A stretch of DNA of 64,000 nucleotides from Actinomadura sp. NBRC 104412 (GTDB lineage: Bacteria; Actinomycetota; Actinomycetes; Streptosporangiales; Streptosporangiaceae): positions 1 to 64,000 of the forward strand of contig NZ_BSTM01000009.1 in NCBI RefSeq assembly GCF_030269515.1, written 5' to 3'. This document shows positions 43,316 to 52,604 of this stretch, in pieces. Every line of letters begins with the position of its first letter. Position 1 is the first letter of the stretch. A program made the position numbers and the translations under genes. The notes under the pieces were generated by a model that worked only from the letters and a program-made list of their open reading frames with translations, was not told the DNA's origin and made no database searches.

Positions 43316-44371
43316 CTAGCCGGATACTCGCTTCGCGATGGCGTCGCCGACCTGGGCGGTGGAACGCGCGCCCTGGCCCGCGCGCTCGGCCAGGTCCTCG
43401 GCGACGGCGCGCTCGACCCGGCGGGCGGCGTCGGCGGCGCCGAGGTGGTCCAGCAGCATGACCACCGACAGGATGGTGGCGGTCGGGTCGGCCTTGCCCT
43501 GCCCGGCGATGTCGGGGGCGGAGCCGTGCACCGGCTCGAACATGGACGGGGCGGTGCGCTCGGGGTTGACGTTGCCGGAGGCGGCCAGGCCGATGCCCCC
43601 GGCGATGGCGGCGCCGATGTCGGTGATGATGTCGCCGAACAGGTTGTCGGTGACGATCACGTCGAACCGGCCGGGGTCGTTCACGAAGAACATGGTGGCC
43701 GCGTCGACATGGCAGTAGTCGGTGGTGACCTGCGGGTACTCCTCGCCGACACGCTTGAGGACGCGCTGGTAGAGGTCACCGGCGAAGGTCAGCACGTTGT
43801 CCTTGTGGACGAGGGTCAGCTTGCGCCGGGGCCGGTTCGCGGCCTGCTCGAACGCGTAGCGGACGACCCGCTCCACCCCGTGGGCGGTGTTGACGCTCTC
43901 CTGCGTGGCGATCTCGTGCGGGGTGCCCTTGCGCATGACGCCGCCGACGCCCGCGTACGGGCCCTCGGTGCCCTCGCGGACGACGACCATGTCGATGTCG
44001 CCGGTGGTCACCCCGGCCAGCGGCGTGGCCACGCCGGGGAACAGCTTCACCGGGCGCAGGTTCACGTACTGGTCGAGTTCGAACCTCGCCCGCAGCAGCA
44101 GCCCCCGCTCCAGCACGCCGCTCGGGACGGTGGGGTCGCCGACCGCGCCGAGCAGGATGGCGTCCTGGCCGCGCAGCTCGTCCAGGACGGAGTCGGGCAG
44201 GGTCTCTCCGGTACGGTGCCAGCGGGCGGCGCCGAGGTCGTAGGAGGTCCGCTCGAACGTCAGCCCGGTCGAGGGCGCGACGGCGTCGAGGACCTTCAGC
44301 CCTTCGGCGACCACCTCGGGGCCGATCCCGTCACCGGGGATGACGGCCAGGTGAATGCTGCGCGAAGCCAT
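43316..44371 (-). CDS. leuB: 3-isopropylmalate dehydrogenase
   Basis: Oxidative decarboxylation in leucine synthesis, NAD-dependent. The 351 residues contain [12 protein letters not shown] at the N-terminus, the Arg-rich substrate site ([13 protein letters not shown]), [14 protein letters not shown] with the metal Asp pair, and the NAD motif [12 protein letters not shown]. The start has an unusual lack of a strong ribosome site. An NdgR-type palindrome lies 42 bp upstream. Confidence 0.97.
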   Translation of the reverse strand: MASRSIHLAVIPGDGIGPEVVAEGLKVLDAVAPSTGLTFERTSYDLGAARWHRTGETLPDSVLDELRGQDAILLGAVGDPTVPSGVLERGLLLRARFELDQYVNLRPVKLFPGVATPLAGVTTGDIDMVVVREGTEGPYAGVGGVMRKGTPHEIATQESVNTAHGVERVVRYAFEQAANRPRRKLTLVHKDNVLTFAGDLYQRVLKRVGEEYPQVTTDYCHVDAATMFFVNDPGRFDVIVTDNLFGDIITDIGAAIAGGIGLAASGNVNPERTAPSMFEPVHGSAPDIAGQGKADPTATILSVVMLLDHLGAADAARRVERAVAEDLAERAGQGARSTAQVGDAIAKRVSG

Positions 44372-44412
44372 GGGCGCACTCTACTGCAAACGTCTCAGGG
44401 CTTGGGCATTCC

Positions 44413-44428
44413 TCTCACTACCCGAGAC
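44413..44428. promoter_or_regulatory. putative NdgR operator, leuB
   Basis: TCTCACTACCCGAGAC, the same 16-bp palindrome type as before leuC/ndgR, cimA and ilvB. Confidence 0.62.
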
Positions 44429-44452
44429 GGGCATCCCAGGCGTGCCCGTGGT

Positions 44453-44469
44453 TGAGTAGGGCTTACTCA
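44453..44469. promoter_or_regulatory. palindrome TGAGTA-N5-TACTCA, copy 1
   Basis: A 17-bp palindrome with centre GGGCT, between leuB and the divergent ABM-like gene. A second copy with centre GCCCT lies at 51270-51286 before the cobalamin riboswitch. It is probably the operator of an unknown regulator. Confidence 0.5.
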
Positions 44470-44541
44470 GGCGGAGGGCGGCCGCGCAGGAGCATTCTCG
44501 TACACGGAGGCGACACGGCTTCCGTTGGAGGGAAGCCGATC

Positions 44542-45162
44542 ATGTTGTACGCCAGGCTGCAGACGGTCAGCGTGATCCAGGACCGCGACGAGGGGGAGAT
44601 CGCGGAGCGCGGGCTGATGGAGATCGTCTCGCGCCATCCGGGCTTCGCGGGGCTGTGGCTGATGGAGGCGGTCGAGGACACCGCGGGCGGCGCGCTCCTG
44701 ACGCTGTGGCGCACGGAGGAGGACGCCAGGCTGGCCGCCGCCCGCACCCAGGAGAAGCGGCCCGGCCCGCGGCCGGTCTCCCTGTTCAGCGACCGGATCT
44801 ACGAGGTCGAGGGGCGGTTCGAGGGGCCGGACGCGGCACGGCCGCCCGGCGCCGCCGTGATCGTCTACTTCGACGGCGCGCACGACGACGACTGGATCGC
44901 CTCGGCCCGGTACGCCCACGACAAGCGGATCGTCCCGGTGATGCGGCAGGTCCCGGGCATGATCGGCGGTTTCGCGCTGTGGTCGCCCGACCAGCGGGAC
45001 GGCGCGGTGGTCACCCTGGCGGTGTCGCTGGAGGCGCTGGCGCGGGCGGAGAAGGCGGTCAACTCCACGGAGCTGCTCCCAGGCGAGAACCCGGCGCTGC
45101 TGACCGGCCCCGATCGCGCCGTGGTCCATCGGGTGTCGGGTTATGTAGGCGCCCCCGTCTGA
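44542..45162 (+). CDS. ABM-like alpha/beta-barrel protein, two domains
   Basis: A 206-residue protein from the ATG at 44542 (MLYARLQTVSVIQ) with GGAGGGA upstream. Both halves look like ferredoxin-fold domains of the antibiotic-biosynthesis-monooxygenase superfamily: GEIAERGLMEIVSRHPGFAG then, after a linker, YAHDKRIVPVMRQVPGMIGG. One chain would form the usual dimeric barrel. No catalytic residue can be assigned; it may be a stress or heme-related protein. Confidence 0.7.
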   Translation: MLYARLQTVSVIQDRDEGEIAERGLMEIVSRHPGFAGLWLMEAVEDTAGGALLTLWRTEEDARLAAARTQEKRPGPRPVSLFSDRIYEVEGRFEGPDAARPPGAAVIVYFDGAHDDDWIASARYAHDKRIVPVMRQVPGMIGGFALWSPDQRDGAVVTLAVSLEALARAEKAVNSTELLPGENPALLTGPDRAVVHRVSGYVGAPV

Positions 45163-45201
45163 GAGGGTGTGGAGCGGCCCGTCGCTCCATAGACTCGGCG
45201 C

Positions 45202-47886
45202 GTGGCCGCATGGCGTCCCACCCACCCCCCGTCCGCCGAGGGTTCCTGGCCGTTCGTCGGCCGGACCACGGAGCTCGCGGCGGTGCGCTCGGCGCTGCTG
45301 GACCCTCGGGCGTCCGGTGTGATCGTGGCGGGGGACGCGGGGGTCGGCAAGACCTGGCTGACCGGCAAGGTGGCCGCCAATCTCGACCCGCGCCGCAACC
45401 TGGTGGTGCGGGCCAAGGCGACGGAGGCGGCGGCGCGGATCCCGTACGGGGCGCTCGCGCACCTGCTGCCCGCGGATCCGGCGCCCGGGGAGGGGCCGCG
45501 GCTGGATCCGGAGGCGGTGGCGGGTCCGGGACGCCGGCTCGTGCTGTCGGTGGACGATGTGCACAACCTCGATCCGGCGTCCACGGCGCTGATCGTGGAC
45601 GTGCTCGGCCGCGGCGACGCCCGGCTGCTGGCGGCGGCCCGTACCGGGGCGGAGATCCCCGCGCCGCTGGACAGGCTGTACCGCGACGGCGCGCTGCACC
45701 GGCTGGAGCTGGGGCCGCTGTCGCACGCGCAGACCGCCCTGCTGCTGGAGACGGTGGTCGGCGGCCAGGTGGACGACGCGGGCGCCCGCCGGATGTGGCG
45801 GATCGCCGGGGGCAACCCGCTGTTCCTGCGCGAGCTGGTGCTGGCCGGGATGCTGACCGAGAGCGGCGGGGTGTGGCGGTGCGCCGCCGGTCCGACCCTC
45901 AGCCCGAGGCTGCGCGAGCTGATCGAGGCCCGCATCGGCGCGATCGACGACGAGGAGCGCCGCGCACTGGAGTACCTGGCCTTGGGCGAGCCGCTGGACG
46001 AGGCGCTGCTGCGGCGGCTCGCCGGCGCGGACGCGGTCGGCCGGGTGACCGCTCGGCAGCTCGTCACGGCCATCCCGGACGAGGCGGGCGGGCGGCTGCT
46101 CCGGCTCTCCCACGCCCTGTACGCGGAGGCGGTCCGTGCCGGGATGGGCCCGCTGGCGGCGCGTGCCCGGCTGCGCCGCCTGGCAGAGGCGGTGGAGGAC
46201 GCCGGCACGCACCGGCGCGAGGACGTGCTGAGACTGGCGACCTGGCGGCTGGACTCCGGCGGCGACACCGATCCCCGGCTGCTGCTGCGCGCCGCCCGGA
46301 TCGCCTGGTCGGGGTTCGACCTGGAGCTGGCGGCGCGGCTGGCGTCGGCGGCGCTGAACGGCTACCTGGCGCGGCCGGGGAGGCGTCCCGGCGGCGCGGG
46401 CATGGCCGCGGCGCTGCTGGCGACCGTGCTGCACTTCGCGGACCGCGACCGGGAGGCGGAGGTCGCGCTGAGCGAGGTCGCGGGGCGGCTCCGCGACGAC
46501 CGGGAGCGCGCGCTGCACGCCGGTGCCCGCGCGCTGGTGCTGGCCCTGGGGCTGGCCGACGACCGTGCCGGGCAGAGGGTGCTGGACGAGGCGGCCAAGA
46601 CCGTCACCAAGCCGGAGTCGCGGCGGCACCTGCTGTCCCTGTCCGCCTGGATCCACGTGACGGCGGGCAGGCTCGCCGAGGGGGCCGGGGCGGTGGAGCG
46701 GTCCCGTGCCCTCGTCCCGGCGGGCCCGCCGGTCGTCGCCGCGACCGAGGCCGCCGACGCGCTCCTGCACGCCTACGGCGGCCGCTCGTACCGCGCGATA
46801 GCGGTGGCCGAAGCGGCGATGAACGACATCGCGAAGTGGCGGGACGAGATCCCCATCGCGATGACCTACTTCACGCAGGCGCGTACCGTGGCGCACCTGT
46901 TCGCCGGGGAGACCGCTAAGGGCCTGGACGGCGCCGCGCGCGGGCTGGGACTGGTGCGCGAGTTCGGCGAGTGGGACCGGGTCGCCGCCTCGTTCAGCGG
47001 CTGGCGCGCCCAGCTTCACCGGCTGCGCGGCGAGCTGGGCGAGGCGATGCGCTGGTCCCGGAACGGCACGGCCCGCCTCGGTGACCGCTCGGCCATGTAC
47101 GCGGGGCTGTGCTACGGCGAGCTGGCGTGCGCCACGGCGCAGCTCGGACGGGTGGACGAGGCCGAGTGGGCGCTGGACCGGGCGGCCGACCTGTCCCGGC
47201 CCGCCTGGCACGGGGTCGAGTTCTCCATCCTGCTGGCCCGTCCCTGGGTGCTGGCGGCGCGCGGCGACACGTCCACCGGCGTGGACGTCGCGCTGGTCGC
47301 GGCCGACGACGCCGAGGAGCACGGCCTGCTGGGGTACGCGATGTTCGCGCTGCACGACGCGGTGCGCCTGCGGGAGGCGGGGGACGCGTCGGTCGCCGTC
47401 GCGGCGGAACGGCTGGAGGCCGTGGCGCGGCGGATGGAGGGCGCGCTGGCCCCCTTGTGCGCACGGCATGCCCGCGCCGCCGTGAACGCCGACGCGGACG
47501 GCCTGATGCGGGTGGCGCAGGAGTTCGAGGGCCGCGGGCTGATCCTCTACGCGGCGGAGGCCGCCGCCCAGGCCGCCGGGGTCCACGAGGCCGCGGGGGA
47601 CGGCAGGCGCGCGTCCGCGGCGACGGCCCGGGCCCGCGCGCTCGCCGCGCGCTGCGACGGCCCGCGCACCCCGGCGCTCGCGCACCTGTCCGTCCCGAGG
47701 CTCACCGACCGCCAGCGGCAGATCGCGCAGCTCGCCGCGCAGGACCTCACCGACCGGGAGATCGCGGACCGGCTGGAGATCTCCGTGCGCACGGTCGGCA
47801 ACCACCTGGCCACCGTCTACGAGCGGCTGGGCGTCAGCGGGCGCGGCGAACTGGCCGAGCTGCTCGCGGGCGCCCCTCCCGGCTAG
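45202..47886 (+). CDS. LAL-type LuxR transcriptional regulator 1
   Basis: A large ATP-binding LuxR-family protein of 894 residues. An N-terminal AAA-like module has Walker A GDAGVGKT and Walker B VLSVDDVHNLD, a long helical TPR-like middle follows, and a C-terminal LuxR HTH (LTDRQRQIAQLAAQ, DREIADRLEISVRTVGNHLA) ends it. LAL proteins activate catabolic or secondary-metabolite genes in response to ATP and an inducer. The GTG start comes six bases after TAGACT (45190-45195), so the mRNA is probably leaderless. Its stop overlaps the stop of a convergent paralogue. Confidence 0.93.
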   Translation: MAAWRPTHPPSAEGSWPFVGRTTELAAVRSALLDPRASGVIVAGDAGVGKTWLTGKVAANLDPRRNLVVRAKATEAAARIPYGALAHLLPADPAPGEGPRLDPEAVAGPGRRLVLSVDDVHNLDPASTALIVDVLGRGDARLLAAARTGAEIPAPLDRLYRDGALHRLELGPLSHAQTALLLETVVGGQVDDAGARRMWRIAGGNPLFLRELVLAGMLTESGGVWRCAAGPTLSPRLRELIEARIGAIDDEERRALEYLALGEPLDEALLRRLAGADAVGRVTARQLVTAIPDEAGGRLLRLSHALYAEAVRAGMGPLAARARLRRLAEAVEDAGTHRREDVLRLATWRLDSGGDTDPRLLLRAARIAWSGFDLELAARLASAALNGYLARPGRRPGGAGMAAALLATVLHFADRDREAEVALSEVAGRLRDDRERALHAGARALVLALGLADDRAGQRVLDEAAKTVTKPESRRHLLSLSAWIHVTAGRLAEGAGAVERSRALVPAGPPVVAATEAADALLHAYGGRSYRAIAVAEAAMNDIAKWRDEIPIAMTYFTQARTVAHLFAGETAKGLDGAARGLGLVREFGEWDRVAASFSGWRAQLHRLRGELGEAMRWSRNGTARLGDRSAMYAGLCYGELACATAQLGRVDEAEWALDRAADLSRPAWHGVEFSILLARPWVLAARGDTSTGVDVALVAADDAEEHGLLGYAMFALHDAVRLREAGDASVAVAAERLEAVARRMEGALAPLCARHARAAVNADADGLMRVAQEFEGRGLILYAAEAAAQAAGVHEAAGDGRRASAATARARALAARCDGPRTPALAHLSVPRLTDRQRQIAQLAAQDLTDREIADRLEISVRTVGNHLATVYERLGVSGRGELAELLAGAPPG

Positions 47887-50531
47887 CCGATGACGCCGCG
47901 CAGGCCGTCGCGGTCGCGGACGCCGAGCCTGTCGTAGACGGCCTGGAGGTGGTTGGCGACGGTGCGCACCGACAGCACCAGCCGGTCCGCGATCTCCCGG
48001 TTGCTCAGGCCGTCCGCGGCGAGCCGGGCGATCTCGAGCTGACGCGCGGTCAGTTCGGGCGCGTCCAGCCGGGTCAGCGCCGGGGTGCGGGCGTCCGGGC
48101 AGCGTGCCGCCAGCAGGCGGGCATGGGTCGCGGCGGCGTTCGCCTCGCGGGTGCGGCCGGACGTCCCGTACGCGCGGGATGCCTGCGCCGCCGCCTCCGC
48201 GGCGAACAGCGCCATGCCGCGGTCGGCGAACGCCCGTGACACCTCGTCCAGGCCCTCCGCGTCGCGGTCGGCGGCAGCGGCGGCGTGGCGGGCGCAGATG
48301 CCGGCCAGCGCGCCGTCCATCTCCCCCGCCAGGCGTGCCAGTCCCGCACGGGCGGGCTCGGCGGCGCCCAGGCGCACCGCGTCGTGCAGGGCGACCATGA
48401 CGTACGGACGCAGCGCGTGTTCGGCGTAGCGGTCGGCGGCCTCCAGCGCGATGCGTGCGGCGCCGTCGAGGTCGCCGGTCGAGGCCCTGATCCAGGCGCG
48501 GGCCACGTCCCCGGGGAAATGGAAGATCCGCCCGGTGGGGACGCGGCGCCGCTCGGCCTGGTCGAGCGCGGCGGACGCGGTGTCGGCGTCCCCGGCGGCG
48601 GCAGCGGCGTAGGCGAGCACCTCGTACCCATGGCCGGACAGCGCGCTGATCGCCTTGGCCCCGTGCGCGGCGGCCTCGTGCGCCCAGCGCACCGCGGGCC
48701 GGATCTCCCCGCGCAGCATGCAGTAGTGCACGCGCAGGTAACGGGACGTCGCCGCCGGCACATGCGACAGGTGCTCCTCGGCGAACCGCTTCTCGCCATA
48801 GGTGATGTAGGAGTCGGCGATGTCCAGGTCCCCCGCGAACAACGCGGAGGCCGCGCGGGCGTCGTTGAACGTGGCGACGAGGGTGGGGAGCTCCTGGATC
48901 CAGCCGTCCTGCTCGTCCAGCGCCTTGGACGCGAGCGGCACGGCACGGTCGAACTCACCGGTCAGCATGGCCGCCAGTGAGTCCACCGCGTCCGCGAGCA
49001 CCGCCGCCCGCGGCGTCACCAAGCCCGGCGTGCGCACCATGGCGACCTTCTCCACGGCCTCGCCGAGCCGCCCCGCGTACACCTCACCGATGGCCTGGTG
49101 CGCCACGACCTCCCGGCGCAGCGCCGGATCGGTCGTCCGTTCCAACGTCCCGCCGAGCAACCGCTCTGCCTGCGCGGCACGTCCCATGCCGAGCCCCAGC
49201 GTGAACGCCCGCACCGTGGCATGGCTCACCCGGGTCGCCTCGTCCATCGGCTCGTCCGCGATCCGCGCCAGATGCTCCTCGGCCTCGCGCGGATGCCCCG
49301 CCAGAAGCAGGACGGACGCCAGCCAGATCGTCGCCGCGACATCCACGCCCGCGTCCAGCGCGGCCCGCCCGCACCGCAGCGCAAGGTCCATGTCGTGCAG
49401 CGTCCACGCCTGCCGGCACGCCGCCAGCAAGAGCTGTGGAGCGGCCGCCGTACCGCTGTCCAGATGCCAGGTGGCGACCCGCAGCAGATCGCCGTGGCGG
49501 CGCATCCCGGTCTTCTCCATCGCGGCGGCCAGATCCGCGAGGCGCCCTCTGACACGCTCCGCCCCTGCCTGGACCCGGGCCGCCTCCCCGTACAAGGGGT
49601 GCGCGGGCCGGACCTGGATGCGGCGTCCCGTGGCGGCCGAGGCGATCAGGTTCCGCGCCTCCGCGCGCTCCACCGCCTCCTCGGAGGTCAGGTCCACCAG
49701 TTGCGCGGCGCCCAGCGGCTCACCGAGCGCCACGTACTCCAGGACCTCCCTCTCAGCGGGCCCGACCGTCCCCAGCCGCGCCTCGATCAGCTCCATGATC
49801 TTGGGACTGAGCGGCAGGTCCCCGTCCCACTGCCAGACACCGCGGACCTGCGCCAGCCGCCCCTCGGCCAGCCCCGCCAGGACCAGCTCACGCAGGAACA
49901 GCAGGTTCCCCTGAGTGCTGTGGTACAGCCGCCGGGCCGTCGCCTCGGCGAGCTGCCCGCCCAAGGCCGCCTCCACCACCGCCTGGCTCTCCGCCTTCGT
50001 CAACGGCACGAGGTCGACCCGGCGGGCCAGGTCGTCCTTCCACAACGCCGTCACCGGATCGGGCGCCGCCGCCCCGGTACGCACCGTCGCCAGCACCTGC
50101 GCCTCCCGGTGCAACACCAGATGGTGCACCAGCGCGGCCGAGTTCGGATCGAGCAGGTGCGCGTCGTCCACCGCCACCAGCAGCCCGTCCCCGGAAACCG
50201 ACCGCAACGCCTCACTGGCCCACCGCAACGGATTCACCACCGAACCCGCCACGCCCTCGACCGGCAGCACATGCCCGAACGCCCCGAACGGTATCCCCGC
50301 GTCCGCAGCGGTCCCACCAACCTGCAGAACCGTGAAGAGCCCCGGCTCCAACCGGTCCAGCGCCTCCCGAACCAGCCGCGTCTTCCCCACCCCGGCGGCC
50401 CCCGCCACCACGACACCCTGCGCGCCCCCCGTGCGCAGCAGCGAGTCCACCTCGTCCAGCGTCGACGTACGCCCGGTAAAAGGCCAAGAGGTACGCACAC
50501 CAGGATCGTACGACGCCAGATTGTCCCGCAT
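47883..50531 (-). CDS. LAL-type LuxR transcriptional regulator 2
   Basis: A paralogue of the neighbouring LAL protein, 882 residues from MRDNLASYD (50531). Walker A GAAGVGKT, Walker B LLVAVDDAHLLD, and a C-terminal LuxR HTH (LTARQLEIARLAADGLSNRE). The longer open frame upstream lies in repeats and is not used. No ribosome site is visible before the ATG. The two genes converge and share the tetranucleotide CTAG as both stop codons. Neither has an obvious adjacent target cluster. Confidence 0.93.
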   Translation of the reverse strand: MRDNLASYDPGVRTSWPFTGRTSTLDEVDSLLRTGGAQGVVVAGAAGVGKTRLVREALDRLEPGLFTVLQVGGTAADAGIPFGAFGHVLPVEGVAGSVVNPLRWASEALRSVSGDGLLVAVDDAHLLDPNSAALVHHLVLHREAQVLATVRTGAAAPDPVTALWKDDLARRVDLVPLTKAESQAVVEAALGGQLAEATARRLYHSTQGNLLFLRELVLAGLAEGRLAQVRGVWQWDGDLPLSPKIMELIEARLGTVGPAEREVLEYVALGEPLGAAQLVDLTSEEAVERAEARNLIASAATGRRIQVRPAHPLYGEAARVQAGAERVRGRLADLAAAMEKTGMRRHGDLLRVATWHLDSGTAAAPQLLLAACRQAWTLHDMDLALRCGRAALDAGVDVAATIWLASVLLLAGHPREAEEHLARIADEPMDEATRVSHATVRAFTLGLGMGRAAQAERLLGGTLERTTDPALRREVVAHQAIGEVYAGRLGEAVEKVAMVRTPGLVTPRAAVLADAVDSLAAMLTGEFDRAVPLASKALDEQDGWIQELPTLVATFNDARAASALFAGDLDIADSYITYGEKRFAEEHLSHVPAATSRYLRVHYCMLRGEIRPAVRWAHEAAAHGAKAISALSGHGYEVLAYAAAAAGDADTASAALDQAERRRVPTGRIFHFPGDVARAWIRASTGDLDGAARIALEAADRYAEHALRPYVMVALHDAVRLGAAEPARAGLARLAGEMDGALAGICARHAAAAADRDAEGLDEVSRAFADRGMALFAAEAAAQASRAYGTSGRTREANAAATHARLLAARCPDARTPALTRLDAPELTARQLEIARLAADGLSNREIADRLVLSVRTVANHLQAVYDRLGVRDRDGLRGVIG

Positions 50532-50576
50532 AGCGGAACCACCCGATCCCAAAGCAAGCCACGAAAACCACGACAC

Positions 50577-51092
50577 CCACCCCAGCCCACAACCCCAAGC
50601 ACTGCGACCACAACCAAAGACAGGCTTCAAACGGAAGCGAAACCCCTGATCACACAACGATCCGCCAAGGCAAGAAGCTGAAGCAATAAACACACCGCAA
50701 CGACCTCAACCCCCGAACGGCCGCCCAAGCGCTGCAATCGCGACCGAAGGCAGGGGCGAGCGCCAGCGAGACCCTGATCGCGCAGCGAGCCCCTGGGCGA
50801 GTCGAAGCGATGCCAGCGATCGCCGCAGGTGCAACAAACGACGAGCCGCCAGGCCAGGAGCGCACCTCGCGCATGCAACAAACACCTCTCGCACCCACCC
50901 CAGCCCACAACCCCAACCCCGAACGACGCCCAAGCGCTGCGATCGCGACCGAAGGCAGGGGCGAGCGCCAGCGAGACCCTGATCGCGCAGCGAGCCCCTG
51001 GGCGAGTCGAAGCGATGCCAGCGATCGCCGCAGGTGCGACAAGCGACGAGCCGCCAGGCGAGGAGCGCAGCTCGCACCTGCAAATAAACACA
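50577..51092 (+). repeat. long structured repeat, array A
   Basis: Two good units (about 50727-50890 and 50932-51092, step 205 bp) and one degenerate unit (about 50577-50695). The core opens with GCGCTGCGATCGCGACCGAA, contains the stem CAGGG/CCCTG, then CGAGCCCC..GGCGAGTCGAAGCG and a second GCGATCGC. A 3' module ends in a hairpin (CAGGCG..CGCCTG type) and ATAAACAC. No gene is credible here despite open frames on both strands. Confidence 0.85.
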
Positions 51093-51096
51093 GCAA

Positions 51097-51144
51097 GGGG
51101 ACACCGTTCGTATCTCCCCCCGCTGGAGATACGGACGGTGCCCC
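51097..51144. terminator. long hairpin after repeat array A
   Basis: Arms 51097-51117 and 51125-51144 pair over about 20 bp with one bulge and one mismatch, around a short C-rich loop. On the minus strand a T-rich stretch follows. It may terminate transcription or insulate the riboswitch region. Confidence 0.5.
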
Positions 51145-51269
51145 CTCCCGATCCGGCGTCGGCGATTCGGCCGACCGGCGCCGGTGCCGTTGGCCTGTCC
51201 GGTGGGCTGGCTGGCTACCGGAGAGGCTCCCTGGGTATAGAGGGTGGCCGATGGGACCGGGACGGCACA

Positions 51270-51286
51270 TGAGTAGCCCTTACTCA
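51270..51286. promoter_or_regulatory. palindrome TGAGTA-N5-TACTCA, copy 2
   Basis: A 17-bp site with centre GCCCT, about 115 bp before the riboswitch, matching 44453-44469 except inside the centre. Confidence 0.5.
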
Positions 51287-51399
51287 AGTTCCAGCGGAAG
51301 GGACGTCCGTGATCTTCACCTCGGTTCCGCCCGTGCGCGGGCTCTTGACGGGCGGCGTGGTCAAAGGGGACGCTCGGGACGACAAGTTCACACCGAGGC

Positions 51400-51546
51400 G
51401 ACGGTGCGCAGGAACTCTGGTGCGATTCCAGGACGGTCCCGCCACTGTGACCAGGGAGCCTCCCCCGCATGCGACCACGGCCGGATGTTCCGGCGGGAAG
51501 GTCGGAGGGCGGCGATGATCTGGGAGTCAGGAGACTGACCCGTCGT
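51400..51546 (+). ncRNA. cobalamin riboswitch
   Basis: Class features in order: GGAACTCTGGTGCGATTCC (51411 on), CGGTCCCGCCACTGTGA, and the B12 box GGGAGTCAGGAGACTGACC near 51523-51540. P1 pairs GACGG near 51400 with CCGTC near 51540. A G4/C4 hairpin between it and the AGGAG of cbtB could hide the ribosome site when coenzyme B12 is bound. Confidence 0.88.
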
Positions 51547-51588
51547 CCTCCCGTCACCGGGGCGAGTGCACCCCGTGAGGAGATCTTC

Positions 51589-51810
51589 ATGGCCCAGCCC
51601 GTCGTTTCGCCGCAGGCGCGTTCCACCGCGGCGCCGCAGAGCATCCCCGTTCGCGAGATTCTGCCGTGGGCAGTGTTCGCCCTGGTCGTAGGGGCCGCGT
51701 TGCTGTACTTCGTGGGCGCCGAGCAGGGCGCCACGTCGCTGTTCGGCGGCACCTGGGTGCACGAGTTCACGCACGACGGCCGTCATCTGCTCGGCTTCCC
51801 CTGCCACTGA
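51589..51810 (+). CDS. cbtB: CbtB-like subunit of a predicted cobalt transporter
   Basis: A 73-residue protein with one span (ILPWAVFALVVGAALLYFVG) and the CbtB hallmark C-terminus WVHEFTHDGRHLLGFPCH, whose His residues and Cys likely bind cobalt. GAGGAG precedes the ATG. It is controlled by the cobalamin riboswitch and overlaps cbtA (TGATG). Confidence 0.93.
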   Translation: MAQPVVSPQARSTAAPQSIPVREILPWAVFALVVGAALLYFVGAEQGATSLFGGTWVHEFTHDGRHLLGFPCH

Positions 51811-52604
51811 TGAGGGCGCTGCTGATCCGCGGCATGGTCACTGGGCTGGTCGCCGCGGCCGTCGGCCTGCTCGTCGCCTGGATCTACGGTGAGCCGCAGG
51901 TCGCCCACGCGATCGCGTTCGAGGAGTCGCATGCCGCGGCCCACGAGCACGGCGAGGAGGTGGTGAGCCGGACGGTGCAGCGGACGGCCGGGCTGGTCAC
52001 GGCCATGGCGGTGTACGGGGCGGCGATCGGCGGGCTGTTCTCGATCGTGTTCGCGTTCGCCCAGGGGCGGCTCGCTTCGGCCTCGGGCCCGCTGGGCGCC
52101 CGCGCCACCGCCGCGCTGGTGGCTTCGCTGGGGTTCGTGGCTGTGGTGCTGGTTCCGGCTTTGAAGTACCCGCCCACTCCCCCGGCCGTGGGTGATCCGG
52201 GCACCATCGGCGAGCGTACGTCCCTCTATTTCGGCATGGTGGCGCTGGGCGTGCTCGGCACGGTCGCCGCGGTGATCGTGTACGGGCGGCTGCTGCCGCG
52301 CCTGGGCGCCTGGAACGCGGCCACGGTCGCGGCAGTGGGGTTCGCGGTCGTGGTCGCGGGCGTGTTCCGCCTGACACCACGTCCGGACGCGATCCCCGAG
52401 GGGTTCCCGGGGACGGTGCTGTGGGACTTCCGCATCGCCTCACTGGGCACGCAGCTCGCCCTGTGGGCCACATTGGGGTTGCTTTTCGGGTACCTGACCG
52501 AACGGGCTAGCGGCGGAGCAGGGCGCAGTCTCCGCACATCTCCCCGCCTGGCGGCACCCGGTAGTACAGGCAGCAGCTACGCCGAACGAACCCACCCTGG
52601 TTGA
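51810..52604 (+). CDS. cbtA: CbtA-like subunit of a predicted cobalt transporter
   Basis: A 264-residue membrane protein with about five or six spans (starting RGMVTGLVAAAVGLLVAWIYG in part) and a His-rich first loop, EESHAAAHEHGEE. It is the partner of CbtB in cobalt uptake for B12 synthesis. Its last 98 bp overlap the convergent FhuF-like gene; the tail after the final span (SGGAGRSLRTSPRL) is not conserved-looking and arises from the overlap. Confidence 0.9.
   Translation: MRALLIRGMVTGLVAAAVGLLVAWIYGEPQVAHAIAFEESHAAAHEHGEEVVSRTVQRTAGLVTAMAVYGAAIGGLFSIVFAFAQGRLASASGPLGARATAALVASLGFVAVVLVPALKYPPTPPAVGDPGTIGERTSLYFGMVALGVLGTVAAVIVYGRLLPRLGAWNAATVAAVGFAVVVAGVFRLTPRPDAIPEGFPGTVLWDFRIASLGTQLALWATLGLLFGYLTERASGGAGRSLRTSPRLAAPGSTGSSYAERTHPG

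Noticed and set aside
44467..47805. A 1112-codon open frame antisense to the ABM-like gene and LAL regulator 1
   Set aside because: It is the GC-skewed shadow of a well-recognised gene, with no start signal and low-complexity Arg/Gly/His-rich translation.
50577..51092. Array A as a CRISPR
   Set aside because: Units are about 200 bp, imperfect and without regular unique spacers; no cas genes in the window.
50627..51538. Several open frames of 140-350 codons through repeat array A and the riboswitch region
   Set aside because: They follow the repeat units and riboswitch stems; no ribosome site and no domain pattern.
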